Assembly (NCBI GenBank): GCA_017940445.1
Contig: JAGAYQ010000357.1
Span: 1 to 6,114 of the forward strand
Direction: 5' to 3'
Length of the DNA: 6,114 nucleotides
Source of the DNA: Pyramidobacter sp.
GTDB taxonomy: Bacteria; Synergistota; Synergistia; Synergistales; Dethiosulfovibrionaceae
Part shown: in pieces, positions 1-5,835 of the stretch
How positions within the stretch are numbered: position 1 is the first letter of the stretch
Layout of the letters: the number at the start of each line of letters is the position of its first letter
The notes under the pieces: model-generated
Told to the model about the DNA's origin: nothing
Database searches by the model: none
The model's input: the letters and a program-made list of their open reading frames with translations, nothing else
Program-made: the position numbers and the translations under genes

Positions 1-2676
1 GTCGGCAACAACAACACGATCACCAACAATGACGTGTTCGTCCTCGGCAACAACGTGACGACCACGGTCGGCAACTCCGTGTACCTCGGCTCGGGCTCCG
101 AAGCATCCGCAGATCAAGGCAATAAGACAGCGGGGATGCAGTCTTATTCAACATATACACCTTGGGGCAGCGATGTCACGTTTGCCGGCGCCACCCCCGT
201 GGGCGTGGTGACCGTCGGTTCGGCTGACGCGCCGCGCCGCATCCAGAACGTGGCCGCCGGTCTGATCAGCAAAGACAGCACCGACGCGATCAACGGATCG
301 CAGCTGTACTACGCTGTTTCGCAGACTTCGCGCGACACGATCATCACCGTCACGGGTGCCGGCAGCGTGACCAGCGATGATCCGGCGCAGCACGGCAACG
401 TGCGCACGTGGACGGTCACGATCTCCGATGACGGCGTGATCGCGCCGGCAGGCGCCGAAAAGTCCGCAAACCTTGTCACGGGACAGACCGTCTATGACTA
501 CGTGAGCGTGGACAGTCACACGGAGTATCACTACGTGAGCAGCGACAAGACGACGGGTCAGAACCTGATCGCGCTGGACGATGCGGTGTACGAGGCCGCC
601 GCCAGCGCCGACAAGGGCTGGTACGTCAGGGTGAACGCCGAAGAGGTTTCGGGCAGCGTCAAGCCCGGCGGCGCCCTGACGATGAAAGCCGTCGAGGGCA
701 AGAACCTTGTTATCTCCCGCGACGGGACCAACATCACGTTTGCCGTGTCCGATTCGCCCGTATTCAGCGGCATGGTCACGGCCAGCGGCTTCGACGCCGG
801 CAACAGCAAGATCGTCAACGTGGCCTCGGGCGAGATTTCGCTGAACAGCGCGGAAGCTGTCAACGGCTCGCAGATGTACGCGCTGGGCAATTCGATCAAA
901 AACTCTTTTGGCGGAAGCACGTCCTACGACGCAGAGACGAACACGATTAAGGTCGGAATCAGGCTGGGCGACAAAGACTACACGACGATCAGCGAAGCGT
1001 TCCAGCACGTCGGCCAGGGCTGGTATCTCAAAATCAGCGGCGAGACGACTTCGGCCAGCGTCGCCCCCGGCGAGTCCGTGACGCTGAAAGCCGGCGAGAA
1101 CATGACCCTCTCGCGCGAAGGCACGACCGTGACGCTGACGGCCACGGGCGGTGGCGGCGGGTCATATACTGCCGGCGATTACATCTCGATCGACGAGGGC
1201 AGCCGCATTTCCGTCATCACGGCCGGCATTGCCGCCGGCAGCGAGGGCGCGGGGCTCGTCTCCGGCGACGCGGTGTATCAGTACGTGACCGTTGAGGACG
1301 GGAAATACGTCAAAAACGCCAGCACGACCGGCGAAAACCTGTCGGTGCTTGACAATGCCGTCGCCGCCAACGCGCAGGCGATCGAACAGCACACGACGAG
1401 CCTTGACGAGATCGGCGCCACGGCCGCCAAGGGCTGGAACCTCGGCGTGGCTGACGGCGAGCTGACGAAGGTGGCTCCGGGCGGCAACGTGCGCATGGCG
1501 GTCTCGCAGGATGAAAACACGAAGCTGCTGGAGCTCACTGAATCAAACGTGGACGACGTGCGCACGATCACGTTCGCCGTGGAAGACAATCCCACGTTCG
1601 CGGGCACGGTCGCGGCGCTCGGCGGCTTCGACGCCAGGGGCGCGAAGATCGTCAACGTTGCGGAAGGCACGGCCGATACGGACGCGGTCAACGTCAAGCA
1701 GCTCAACGACGCCATCGGCAAGTCCGGCAAGCTGGCGGTGCTGTATGACAGCGAGGAGAAGACGACGGTCACGCTGAATCCCGGCGGAAAGAGCGCAAAG
1801 ATCACGAACCTCGCGAACGGACAGGTCGCCAAAGACAGCACCGACGCAGTGAACGGCTCTCAGCTCTTCGGCATCGGCAAGTCGATCTTCGGCGACACGG
1901 CGTTCGTCAACGACGACGGCAGCATCAAAGAGTACAGCATCACGTATGAGGACGGAAACACCTACAGCAGCGTGACGGACGCGCTCTATGCCACGGATAA
2001 GACGGTGAGCCGCATGAAAGAGCACTTCACCACGAAGAAACTGACGGTGAACGGCGACTCGGAGTTCACCGGCAACGTGACGGTGGGCGGCACGTTCACC
2101 GCGAACGGCCCCGCCGTGTTCAACGACACGGTGACGATGAACAGGGGGCTGAGCGTGAGCGGCGGCGTGCTGAACATGAACGGCAACAAGATCACCAATC
2201 TCGCTCCCGGCACAGATGAAGGCGACGCGGCGACCTACGGCCAGCTCCAAAGCGTGGCCTCGCGCGCCGACGCCATGTACTCCAACCTCGACAGCAGCAT
2301 CCGCCGGACGGGAAGCCGTGCGGCGGCGCTGGCCGGTCTGCATCCTCTGCCGTATGACCCGGATGCGCCGACCACGTTCACGGCGGCGGTGGGCAACTAC
2401 CGCGGCGATACGACGGCCGCGATCGGTCTGACGCACCATTTCAGCCGCGACGCGATGCTGTCCGTAGCCGGCACGATCGGCGAAGAGCCGATGCTGAACG
2501 CCGGTCTGTCGCTCCGCCTGGGCCGCTCCGACGAAAAAGTGATCGAGGCGCGCAAGCGCAAGCGCCGCGAGACGGCCGAGAAGAACCGTCTGATCGGCCT
2601 GGTCGAGACGCAGGGCAAGGAGCTGGAGGCGCTGAAAAAACGTCTGCACGCCCTTGAACAGCGCGGAACGAAATAA
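1..2676 (+). CDS. Trimeric autotransporter adhesin (YadA-like), 5' end outside window
   Basis: This is the C-terminal 891 residues of a surface adhesin of the type V secretion (YadA/Hia) family, which trimerises and anchors itself in the outer membrane. Reading frame 1 is open from base 1, so the start lies upstream. Counting from the first visible codon: YadA head repeats (GNN/VGNSVYLGSGS type) at 1-77; a neck/HIM motif (STDAINGSQL) at 79-106; further HIM-type motifs at 269-296, 548-573, 599-626 and 729-749; FGG-like domains at 298-337 and 628-666; three GW/PG modules starting near 205, 339 and 477; a Gly5 linker near 384; a beta-rich stalk at 667-728; and the YadA anchor (LDSSIRRTGSRAAALAGLHP, then four amphipathic strands) at about 760-842. 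A Lys/Arg/Glu-rich tail of 49 residues (843-891) follows the barrel, which is unusual because classical members end at the last strand. The ligand cannot be told from sequence. Family call is firm. Confidence 0.95.
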   Translation, partial: VGNNNTITNNDVFVLGNNVTTTVGNSVYLGSGSEASADQGNKTAGMQSYSTYTPWGSDVTFAGATPVGVVTVGSADAPRRIQNVAAGLISKDSTDAINGSQLYYAVSQTSRDTIITVTGAGSVTSDDPAQHGNVRTWTVTISDDGVIAPAGAEKSANLVTGQTVYDYVSVDSHTEYHYVSSDKTTGQNLIALDDAVYEAAASADKGWYVRVNAEEVSGSVKPGGALTMKAVEGKNLVISRDGTNITFAVSDSPVFSGMVTASGFDAGNSKIVNVASGEISLNSAEAVNGSQMYALGNSIKNSFGGSTSYDAETNTIKVGIRLGDKDYTTISEAFQHVGQGWYLKISGETTSASVAPGESVTLKAGENMTLSREGTTVTLTATGGGGGSYTAGDYISIDEGSRISVITAGIAAGSEGAGLVSGDAVYQYVTVEDGKYVKNASTTGENLSVLDNAVAANAQAIEQHTTSLDEIGATAAKGWNLGVADGELTKVAPGGNVRMAVSQDENTKLLELTESNVDDVRTITFAVEDNPTFAGTVAALGGFDARGAKIVNVAEGTADTDAVNVKQLNDAIGKSGKLAVLYDSEEKTTVTLNPGGKSAKITNLANGQVAKDSTDAVNGSQLFGIGKSIFGDTAFVNDDGSIKEYSITYEDGNTYSSVTDALYATDKTVSRMKEHFTTKKLTVNGDSEFTGNVTVGGTFTANGPAVFNDTVTMNRGLSVSGGVLNMNGNKITNLAPGTDEGDAATYGQLQSVASRADAMYSNLDSSIRRTGSRAAALAGLHPLPYDPDAPTTFTAAVGNYRGDTTAAIGLTHHFSRDAMLSVAGTIGEEPMLNAGLSLRLGRSDEKVIEARKRKRRETAEKNRLIGLVETQGKELEALKKRLHALEQRGTK
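235..318 (+). other. Neck/HIM motif closing the YadA head
   Basis: The stretch from RRIQNVAAG to STDAINGSQLYYAV matches the head-insert/neck motif that joins YadA-type heads to stalks in trimeric autotransporters. Equivalent motifs recur in this protein at nucleotides 805-888 (SAEAVNGSQ), 1642-1719 (TADTDAVNVKQL), 1795-1878 (STDAVNGSQL) and 2185-2247 (GDAATYGQL), marking domain boundaries along the fibre. Confidence 0.8.
436..1719 (+). repeat. Large internal duplication in the adhesin (436-888 and 1213-1719)
   Basis: Two stretches of the fibre share the same order of landmarks at protein level: a G(A/S)E..(N/G)LV(T/S)G..VY.YV segment, then TTG(Q/E)NL..LD(D/N)AV, then KGW...V....V.PGG, then TFAV.D(S/N)P.F.G.V, then a GFDA...KIVNVA HIM motif. 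The two copies have diverged in DNA. The segment between them (889-1212) holds an FGG-like domain and a third, shorter GW/PG module ending in a Gly-rich linker. Modular duplication of this kind is the usual way these fibres change length. Confidence 0.7.
2281..2526 (+). other. YadA membrane-anchor domain
   Basis: The segment starts with the stalk-end helix SNLDSSIRRTGSRAAALAGL and continues with alternating strands (TFTAAVGNYRGDTTAAIGLT, then AMLSVAGTIGE and MLNAGLSLRLG). This is the pattern of the four-strand YadA anchor, which contributes one third of a 12-strand trimeric barrel and mediates surface export. The last strand lacks a terminal aromatic residue because the chain continues. Confidence 0.88.
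2527..2673 (+). other. Charged coiled-coil extension after the adhesin barrel
   Basis: After the last anchor strand the protein runs on for 49 residues: a basic patch (EARKRKRRETAEK) and then a heptad-like helix with L, V, Q, L, L, L, L at alternating spacings of 4 and 3 residues. Because the final strand of YadA-type anchors ends on the periplasmic side, this tail should lie in the periplasm, probably as a trimeric coiled coil. A role in holding the adhesin to peptidoglycan or an envelope partner is inference only. Confidence 0.7.
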
Positions 2677-2690
2677 GACAGTTTCATCCC

Positions 2691-2742
2691 GCCGGCGCGG
2701 CCCGATGTTGGCCGCCCGGCACACAGAAGCATTTTGTCAGAA
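2691..2742. repeat. Degenerate copy of the intergenic GC-rich element
   Basis: The segment CCCGATGTTGGCCGCCCGGC and the TTTTGTCA that follows resemble the left part of the 198-bp repeats further on (CCGATGTGGCCGCCCGGC, then TTTGTCAAA near 2882). It folds as an imperfect hairpin: GCCGG-CG-CGGCC at 2691-2702 against GGCCG-C-CCGGC at 2710-2720. It sits directly between the adhesin stop codon and its terminator. Confidence 0.55.
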
Positions 2743-2743
2743 C

Positions 2744-2789
2744 AACAGTCGCCGCGGCCGGAACGTTACCGGCCGCGGCGATTGTTTTA
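2744..2789 (+). terminator. Intrinsic terminator of the adhesin gene
   Basis: A perfect 12-bp GC-rich stem (CGCCGCGGCCGG at 2750-2761, CCGGCCGCGGCG at 2769-2780) surrounds a 7-nt loop (AACGTTA). It extends by six further pairs including one G-T (AACAGT with ATTGTT) and runs into a T-rich tail (TTGTTTTA). It lies 67 bp after the adhesin stop codon. Confidence 0.88.
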
Positions 2790-2842
2790 CGTGGAACTGT
2801 TCCCGTCGCCGTTTTACACGAACCATTCCCAACCATTCCCCC

Positions 2843-3258
2843 AGGGGCGGGCCAATGTGGCCGCCCGGCTCACGGCGGCTCTTTGTCAAATCGTGCGGTA
2901 CGAACGTCCGTCGGTGGGATTTTTGCGCCGATCGCGAAATATTGAGCTGATGGCGGGCTGGGCGGGCACGCAGGCCCGCCCCTACGAGGGCTTCGGCGTG
3001 ACGATTCGCCCTTCATGAAAACATTCCCGACCCTTCCCGCAGGGGCGGGCCGATGTGGCCGCCCGGCGTGCGGCGGCTCTCGGCCAAATCGTCCGGTACG
3101 AACGCCCATCTCTGGGAATTTTGCGCCGATCGCGAACTTTTGAGCTGATGGCGGGCTGGGCGGCACACAGGCCCGCCCCTAGGAAGGCTTCGGCGTGTCG
3201 ATTCGCCTTTCATGAAAACATTCCCGCCCCTACGAGGGCTTTGGCGGGCCGATTCTCC
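2843..3258. repeat. Tandem ~198-bp intergenic repeats with inverted ends
   Basis: Two head-to-tail copies of a non-coding unit start at 2843 and 3041 (period 198, dropping to 197 near the right end). A truncated third copy at 3227-3258 repeats only the CCCCTACGAGGGCTT(C/T)GGCG..GATTC end. Each full copy is bounded by AGGGGCGGGCC on the left (2843-2853; 3041-3051) and its exact reverse complement GGCCCGCCCCT on the right (2973-2983; 3170-3180), with shorter hairpins next to each end. Shared internal blocks include GGTACGAACG, TTGCGCCGATCGCGAA, GAGCTGATGGCGGGCTGGGCGG and CATGAAAACATTCCCG. I see no credible gene in 2677-3315. The structure resembles REP/BIME or MITE-like dispersed elements. Confidence 0.85.
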
Positions 3259-3261
3259 TTA

Positions 3262-3307
3262 CGAAAAAATCCGATCTGTCTCTGGCGGGACAGATCGGAT
3301 TTTTTCG
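3262..3307. terminator. Perfect 19-bp-stem bidirectional terminator
   Basis: CGAAAAAATCCGATCTGTC (3262-3280) pairs perfectly with GACAGATCGGATTTTTTCG (3289-3307) around an 8-nt loop. The six As and six Ts give a U-run on either strand. It begins 9 bp beyond the stop codon of the minus-strand RCK gene, which it must serve, and it can also stop plus-strand read-through from the adhesin side. Confidence 0.92.
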
Positions 3308-3315
3308 TGTCGGGC

Positions 3316-4032
3316 TTATTTCTTTTCACACTTGATGTAAATGACTTTCATCGGCAGCTTGACGGGCGTGGCCGCGGGCGGGTTGATCTCGTGCAGCCAC
3401 TCTTCGCGCTCTTCATCCTCGCCGCGGCGCATGATCGCCAGCGGCAGGTCACCCTGGGCACGGATAGCGGCGAAAACTTCGCCGGTGGTCTTGCCGTTCC
3501 ATTCAGGTCCCAGCTCGAGCGTGTTGAGGCTGGAGCGGTTGTCGGAATGGCTGAAGATGTCGCTGGCAAAACCAGAAATACCGCGCTGCGAAGCGCAGAG
3601 CGCCAGGAAGTGCGCGATCAGCTGCTCGCAGAGCACGACGTTGTCGACGTTGGCATTGCTTGCGTGGCGCAGATTGTCCGGATTGAGGATCTCGAGCACG
3701 GAATAGATTTCGGGGTGCAGCTGCTCAACGGCAAGTGCAGTGAGGATCGACCTCGCATCGACCGTGTCGACGGGAAGACGCCCGACGTCCTCGGCAAGGA
3801 TGATGGCCGAAACGGCAGTCATCACGCCGGCTTTGATCAGCGTCGCGTCGTCGGCGCAGTCGCCCTCGATCACGGCTCGGGTGGAATTTTTCAGCTCTTC
3901 GGGACGCTTGGCGCAGACGATGACCACAGGATGCCCTGCGGCTTCCAGTTCTTTGACGATCTGCATGGCGTGGTTGTTCCAGCCGCAGATGATCGTGTGC
4001 CCTTCGGGGATGTTCACAAAAATGTCAGTCAT
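3316..4032 (-). CDS. Soluble RCK (TrkA-N/TrkA-C) regulatory subunit, MthK-like
   Basis: This 238-residue cytosolic protein has an RCK nucleotide- or ion-sensing fold and no membrane segment. The Rossmann lobe starts at residue 11 (GHTIICGWN, the same signature as MthK's ICGW), with the EGD(C)..D..L..AGV motif at 56-70 and helices to about 150. A C-lobe follows at about 170-235, with EWNGKTTGEVF and HEINPPA, the latter resembling the IDPPRDY region of MthK. The ATG at 4030-4032 is chosen because GGAGG lies 7 bp upstream (4040-4044) and homology to the upstream gene begins here; longer starts would overlap that gene in another frame. It follows the channel gene by 13 bp, so it is probably co-transcribed and may form a mixed RCK ring with it. 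The RCK fold is well supported; the partner and ligand are inferred. Confidence 0.88.
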   Translation of the reverse strand: MTDIFVNIPEGHTIICGWNNHAMQIVKELEAAGHPVVIVCAKRPEELKNSTRAVIEGDCADDATLIKAGVMTAVSAIILAEDVGRLPVDTVDARSILTALAVEQLHPEIYSVLEILNPDNLRHASNANVDNVVLCEQLIAHFLALCASQRGISGFASDIFSHSDNRSSLNTLELGPEWNGKTTGEVFAAIRAQGDLPLAIMRRGEDEEREEWLHEINPPAATPVKLPMKVIYIKCEKK

Positions 4033-4045
4033 GGCTGGGCCTCCG

Positions 4046-5104
4046 TTACTTGGCATTGCGCGAGATGAAGACGACGCGCATCGGCAGGCTGATGACGCGG
4101 TCGGCGGGAGGATTGATCTCATGGTTCCAGCGTTCCGTGTCGGCATTTTCGTCCGGCGTCATGATGCCGAGAGGCAGCTCGCCGTCGGCGATCATGGCGT
4201 TGAAGAGTTCGCCGACCGTCTTGCCGTTCCACTGAGGATCAATGTCGGCGGCGCGAAGCGCGGAACCGTCGTCAGAATAGCTGAGGATGTCGCTGATGAA
4301 CGAGCTGATGCCCTACTGCGAAGCGCATGCCGCGACAATGTCGGCCAGCGTGCGCTCGCAGAAGACGATGTCGTCGACGCCCGTGCGGCGCGCGTGGCGC
4401 TCATTGGCGGGGTTGAGCAGCTCGATGACGGTGTAGATCTCGGGGCGGCGCTTTTCGATCGCCAGCGTGGTCAGCACGGTGTGCGCGTCGATCTCATCGG
4501 CTGACAGGCCTTCGCCGCGCTCGGCGAAGATGATCGCCGATTCGGCTTTCTCGATGCCGGCCTGTTCAAGACGTTCGACGCTGGTCGGCTCGCCGGCGAC
4601 GAAGAAAACGTCGTAATGCGAAAGCTCGGCCGGCTTGGTCTTGGTGAGGACGGCCACCTGCGTGCCGGAAGCGATGAGTTCCTTGAGCACGAGCTCGGCA
4701 CGGCTGTTCCAGCCGCAGAGGATGGTGTGTCCTTCGTACTTGCAGCGGTTCAGTCCCATCATGGCCTTGAGGTTGTACTTCATCACCCGGGCAAGGACTT
4801 CCGAGAGGACGACGCCGAGCAGCGAAATGCCGACGACAGAGAGCACGAAGACGATCACGCGTCCGACCATCGTCTGCGGATGATTGGCGAACTCGCCCTG
4901 TCCGATCAGCGTGAACAGGATCGTCCACAGCGCTTCAAGCAGATTCCCCTGACCGCCGCGCTCCAGTTTCCAGTACAGATAGGTCGAGCCGAACACCAAA
5001 ATGACAAAGGCCAGCAGGATCCAGATGAAATACTTGTGCAGCTTGCTGGCGTATTTGGTGCCTCGCTTGAGGCCTTTGACTCTCTTCGAATAATTTTGCG
5101 CCAC
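4046..5104 (-). pseudogene. MthK-like RCK-gated ion channel, interrupted by an in-frame TAG
   Basis: A two-helix ion channel with a cytoplasmic RCK domain. The start is GTG with GGAGGT 6 bp upstream (5111-5116). Residues 25-46 form TM1; 54-72 are the pore helix and filter (TLIGQGEF); 79-107 form TM2 with a possible glycine hinge (VVGISLLG); the RCK lobe starts at 125 with GHTILCGWN, followed by AGEPTSVERLEQAGI and a core that parallels the downstream gene. Codon 264 is TAG (4313-4315), where the paralogue has CGC (Arg) in the shared CASQ-x-GIS. After it, 88 codons stay in frame to TAA at 4046-4048 and retain QWNGKTVGELF and HEINPPADRV. Read through, the protein has 352 residues, near MthK's length; stopped, it has 263 residues and lacks the RCK C-lobe. 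The filter differs from the K+ signature TVGYGD, so ion selectivity is uncertain. A fresh nonsense mutation, a base-call error or stop read-through could each explain it. Confidence 0.8.
4313..5104 (-). CDS. Truncated channel product ending at the amber codon
   Basis: If TAG terminates normally, this is the protein made: 263 residues comprising TM1, pore loop, TM2 and the RCK N-lobe, ending in ACASQ. RCK N-lobes mediate ring assembly, so a truncated subunit might still join a ring with the intact soluble paralogue encoded next in the operon. This is an alternative reading of the interrupted gene entry above, not a second gene. Confidence 0.6.
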   Translation of the reverse strand: MAQNYSKRVKGLKRGTKYASKLHKYFIWILLAFVILVFGSTYLYWKLERGGQGNLLEALWTILFTLIGQGEFANHPQTMVGRVIVFVLSVVGISLLGVVLSEVLARVMKYNLKAMMGLNRCKYEGHTILCGWNSRAELVLKELIASGTQVAVLTKTKPAELSHYDVFFVAGEPTSVERLEQAGIEKAESAIIFAERGEGLSADEIDAHTVLTTLAIEKRRPEIYTVIELLNPANERHARRTGVDDIVFCERTLADIVAACASQ

Positions 5105-5110
5105 AGTGCC

Positions 5111-5116
5111 ACCTCC
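5111..5116 (-). promoter_or_regulatory. Ribosome binding site fixing the GTG start of the channel gene
   Basis: GGAGGT on the minus strand lies 6 nt before the GTG at 5102-5104. No in-frame ATG with a comparable site is present nearby, so this decides the non-ATG start. Confidence 0.8.
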
Positions 5117-5123
5117 GTAAATG

Positions 5124-5138
5124 CGTCATATAATGACG
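5124..5138. promoter_or_regulatory. Palindrome upstream of the channel operon (candidate operator)
   Basis: CGTCATATAATGACG is a 6+3+6 inverted repeat (CGTCAT, ATA, ATGACG), 19 bp upstream of the channel start. On the minus strand it contains AT-rich -10-like hexamers (TTATAT), but I find no convincing -35 at the right distance. A repressor site overlapping the promoter is plausible but unproven. Confidence 0.35.
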
Positions 5139-5195
5139 AAAGATAAAACCAGGTTTTGAGCCGTACAGCCGAGGATCAGCGCTGACAGCCGCTTT

Positions 5196-5236
5196 TAAAA
5201 AAGCGTCCGCGCCCGGTACATGCGGGAGCGGACGCT
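5196..5236 (-). terminator. Intrinsic terminator of the PH-domain gene
   Basis: On the minus strand, AGCGTCCGC (plus 5228-5236) pairs with GCGGACGCT (plus 5202-5210). An inner CCCG/CGGG continues the stem after one G-A mismatch, around a 7-nt loop, and TTTTTT follows. It lies about 20 bp past the TAG stop of the PH-domain gene, which confirms where that unit ends and separates it from the channel operon. Confidence 0.88.
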
Positions 5237-5257
5237 CGGAAAGGACGGTATGTGCGA

Positions 5258-5671
5258 CTACTGATTTTTCGCTTCGGATGCGAACTTGGAGACGACCGAC
5301 ACCATGCGCGCCATATCGGTGCGGCGCACCCAGGTGATCACCACGTCGTCGCCGGAAACGCCGGCCGTGCTGATCGCCAGCTTGCCGAACAGCAGACCGC
5401 GGATGCCGCGGATGGAGTTGATCTTGTTGTAGGGGAAGGCGCGGTCATCGCTGCCGTAGATGAAGCCCGAGTCCATCACCAGCAGACGCTGATTGGTCGC
5501 CACGACGAGGACGGTGTTGCGCTTGCCGTCATAGCCGGACGTGAGGAACGCGATCTCTTCGCCCTCGTTCAGGACCTGGGGCAGAGCGCGAAGCTCCTTG
5601 CCGACAAACCATTTGTGGAACTTGCCGACCTTGCGGATCTGCTCTTTTACGACTTCTTTCGAAACTGGCAT
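5258..5671 (-). CDS. Small bacterial PH-domain (YokE-like) protein
   Basis: This 137-residue protein has no signal peptide or membrane segment. Residues 1-30 are a charged, probably helical lead-in (MPVSKEVVKEQIRKVGKFHK); residues 33-125 carry the bacterial PH-like pattern: LNEGEEIAFL, then VLVVATNQRLLVMD with the characteristic TN.RL turn, then FPYNKINSIRG and GKLAI. A C-terminal helix ends the protein. Proteins of this bPH family are generally uncharacterised. Start choice: ATG at 5669-5671 has GGGAGGT 7 bp upstream (5679-5685), whereas the more upstream in-frame ATG (5750-5752) has no ribosome binding site and lies at the expected transcription start. It is monocistronic, with its own promoter and terminator. 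It ends in TAG followed closely by a terminator, showing that TAG is used as a true stop here. The domain call is good; no function can be assigned. Confidence 0.85.
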   Translation of the reverse strand: MPVSKEVVKEQIRKVGKFHKWFVGKELRALPQVLNEGEEIAFLTSGYDGKRNTVLVVATNQRLLVMDSGFIYGSDDRAFPYNKINSIRGIRGLLFGKLAISTAGVSGDDVVITWVRRTDMARMVSVVSKFASEAKNQ

Positions 5672-5715
5672 GGTAAAGACCTCCCGAAAAAAATATTGGA
5701 CTGTGCTGTGATAAC

Positions 5716-5745
5716 GCGCGGATGAGCATATCATAATTCCCGCGC
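5716..5745 (-). promoter_or_regulatory. Possible hairpin in the PH-gene 5' leader
   Basis: GCGCGG and CCGCGC (plus 5716-5721 and 5740-5745) can pair across an 18-nt loop with an inner ATGA/TCAT. It lies between the predicted transcription start (about 5750) and the ribosome binding site. The stem is short, so a regulatory role is speculative. Confidence 0.25.
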
Positions 5746-5756
5746 TTGCCATGGCT

Positions 5757-5785
5757 ATTATACGCCTTTTTATGAAATTTGAAAA
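5757..5785 (-). promoter_or_regulatory. Sigma-70-type promoter of the PH-domain gene
   Basis: On the minus strand, a consensus TATAAT -10 (plus 5757-5762) lies 17 bp after TTTTCA (plus 5780-5785), a 4/6 match to the -35 consensus. The AT-rich upstream stretch could act as an UP element. The predicted start near 5750 gives a leader of about 80 nt. Confidence 0.75.
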
Positions 5786-5835
5786 CCTTTTCGATTAGAA
5801 TTTTTTGCGAGAATCAGCGCAGCTGTGAAAATGTG

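Noticed and set aside
34..36. GTG at 34 as the start of the adhesin
   Set aside because: The frame is open to base 1, and the preceding 11 codons already encode a YadA head repeat; there is no ribosome binding site, so the gene starts outside the window.
148..1008. Long minus-strand open frame inside the adhesin
   Set aside because: Arg/Ala/Val/His-rich composition typical of an antisense frame in GC-rich coding DNA; no start signal and no recognisable domain.
1543..2724. 393-codon minus-strand open frame
   Set aside because: Entirely antisense to the well-supported adhesin anchor and stalk, with low-complexity Arg/His/Ala content.
2734..3018. Plus-strand open frames in the intergenic repeat region
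   Set aside because: They cross a terminator and the 198-bp repeats, with no ribosome binding site and no family resemblance.
2843..3258. CRISPR array
   Set aside because: The repeats are about 198 bp, tandem and without unique spacers; the structure does not fit a CRISPR.
3055..4068. 337-codon plus-strand open frame
   Set aside because: It runs from a repeat copy through the terminator at 3262-3307 and then antisense to the RCK gene; a shadow frame.
4033..4146. Longer N-terminus for the soluble RCK gene (start at 4146)
   Set aside because: The extra residues come from the wrong frame of the upstream channel gene; the ATG at 4030-4032 has a good GGAGG site and homology starts there.
4313..4315. 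Pyrrolysine insertion at the TAG
   Set aside because: No pyl genes are visible in the window, the family is not a known pyrrolysine user, the paralogue has Arg here, and another TAG in the window is a genuine stop; kept only as a check within the read-through finding.
5252..5725. Plus-strand open frame opposite the PH-domain gene
   Set aside because: Antisense shadow without ribosome binding site or domain pattern.
5672..5752. Longer N-terminus for the PH-domain gene (start at 5752)
   Set aside because: It would lie at the predicted transcription start with no ribosome binding site; ATG at 5669-5671 has GGGAGGT at ideal spacing.
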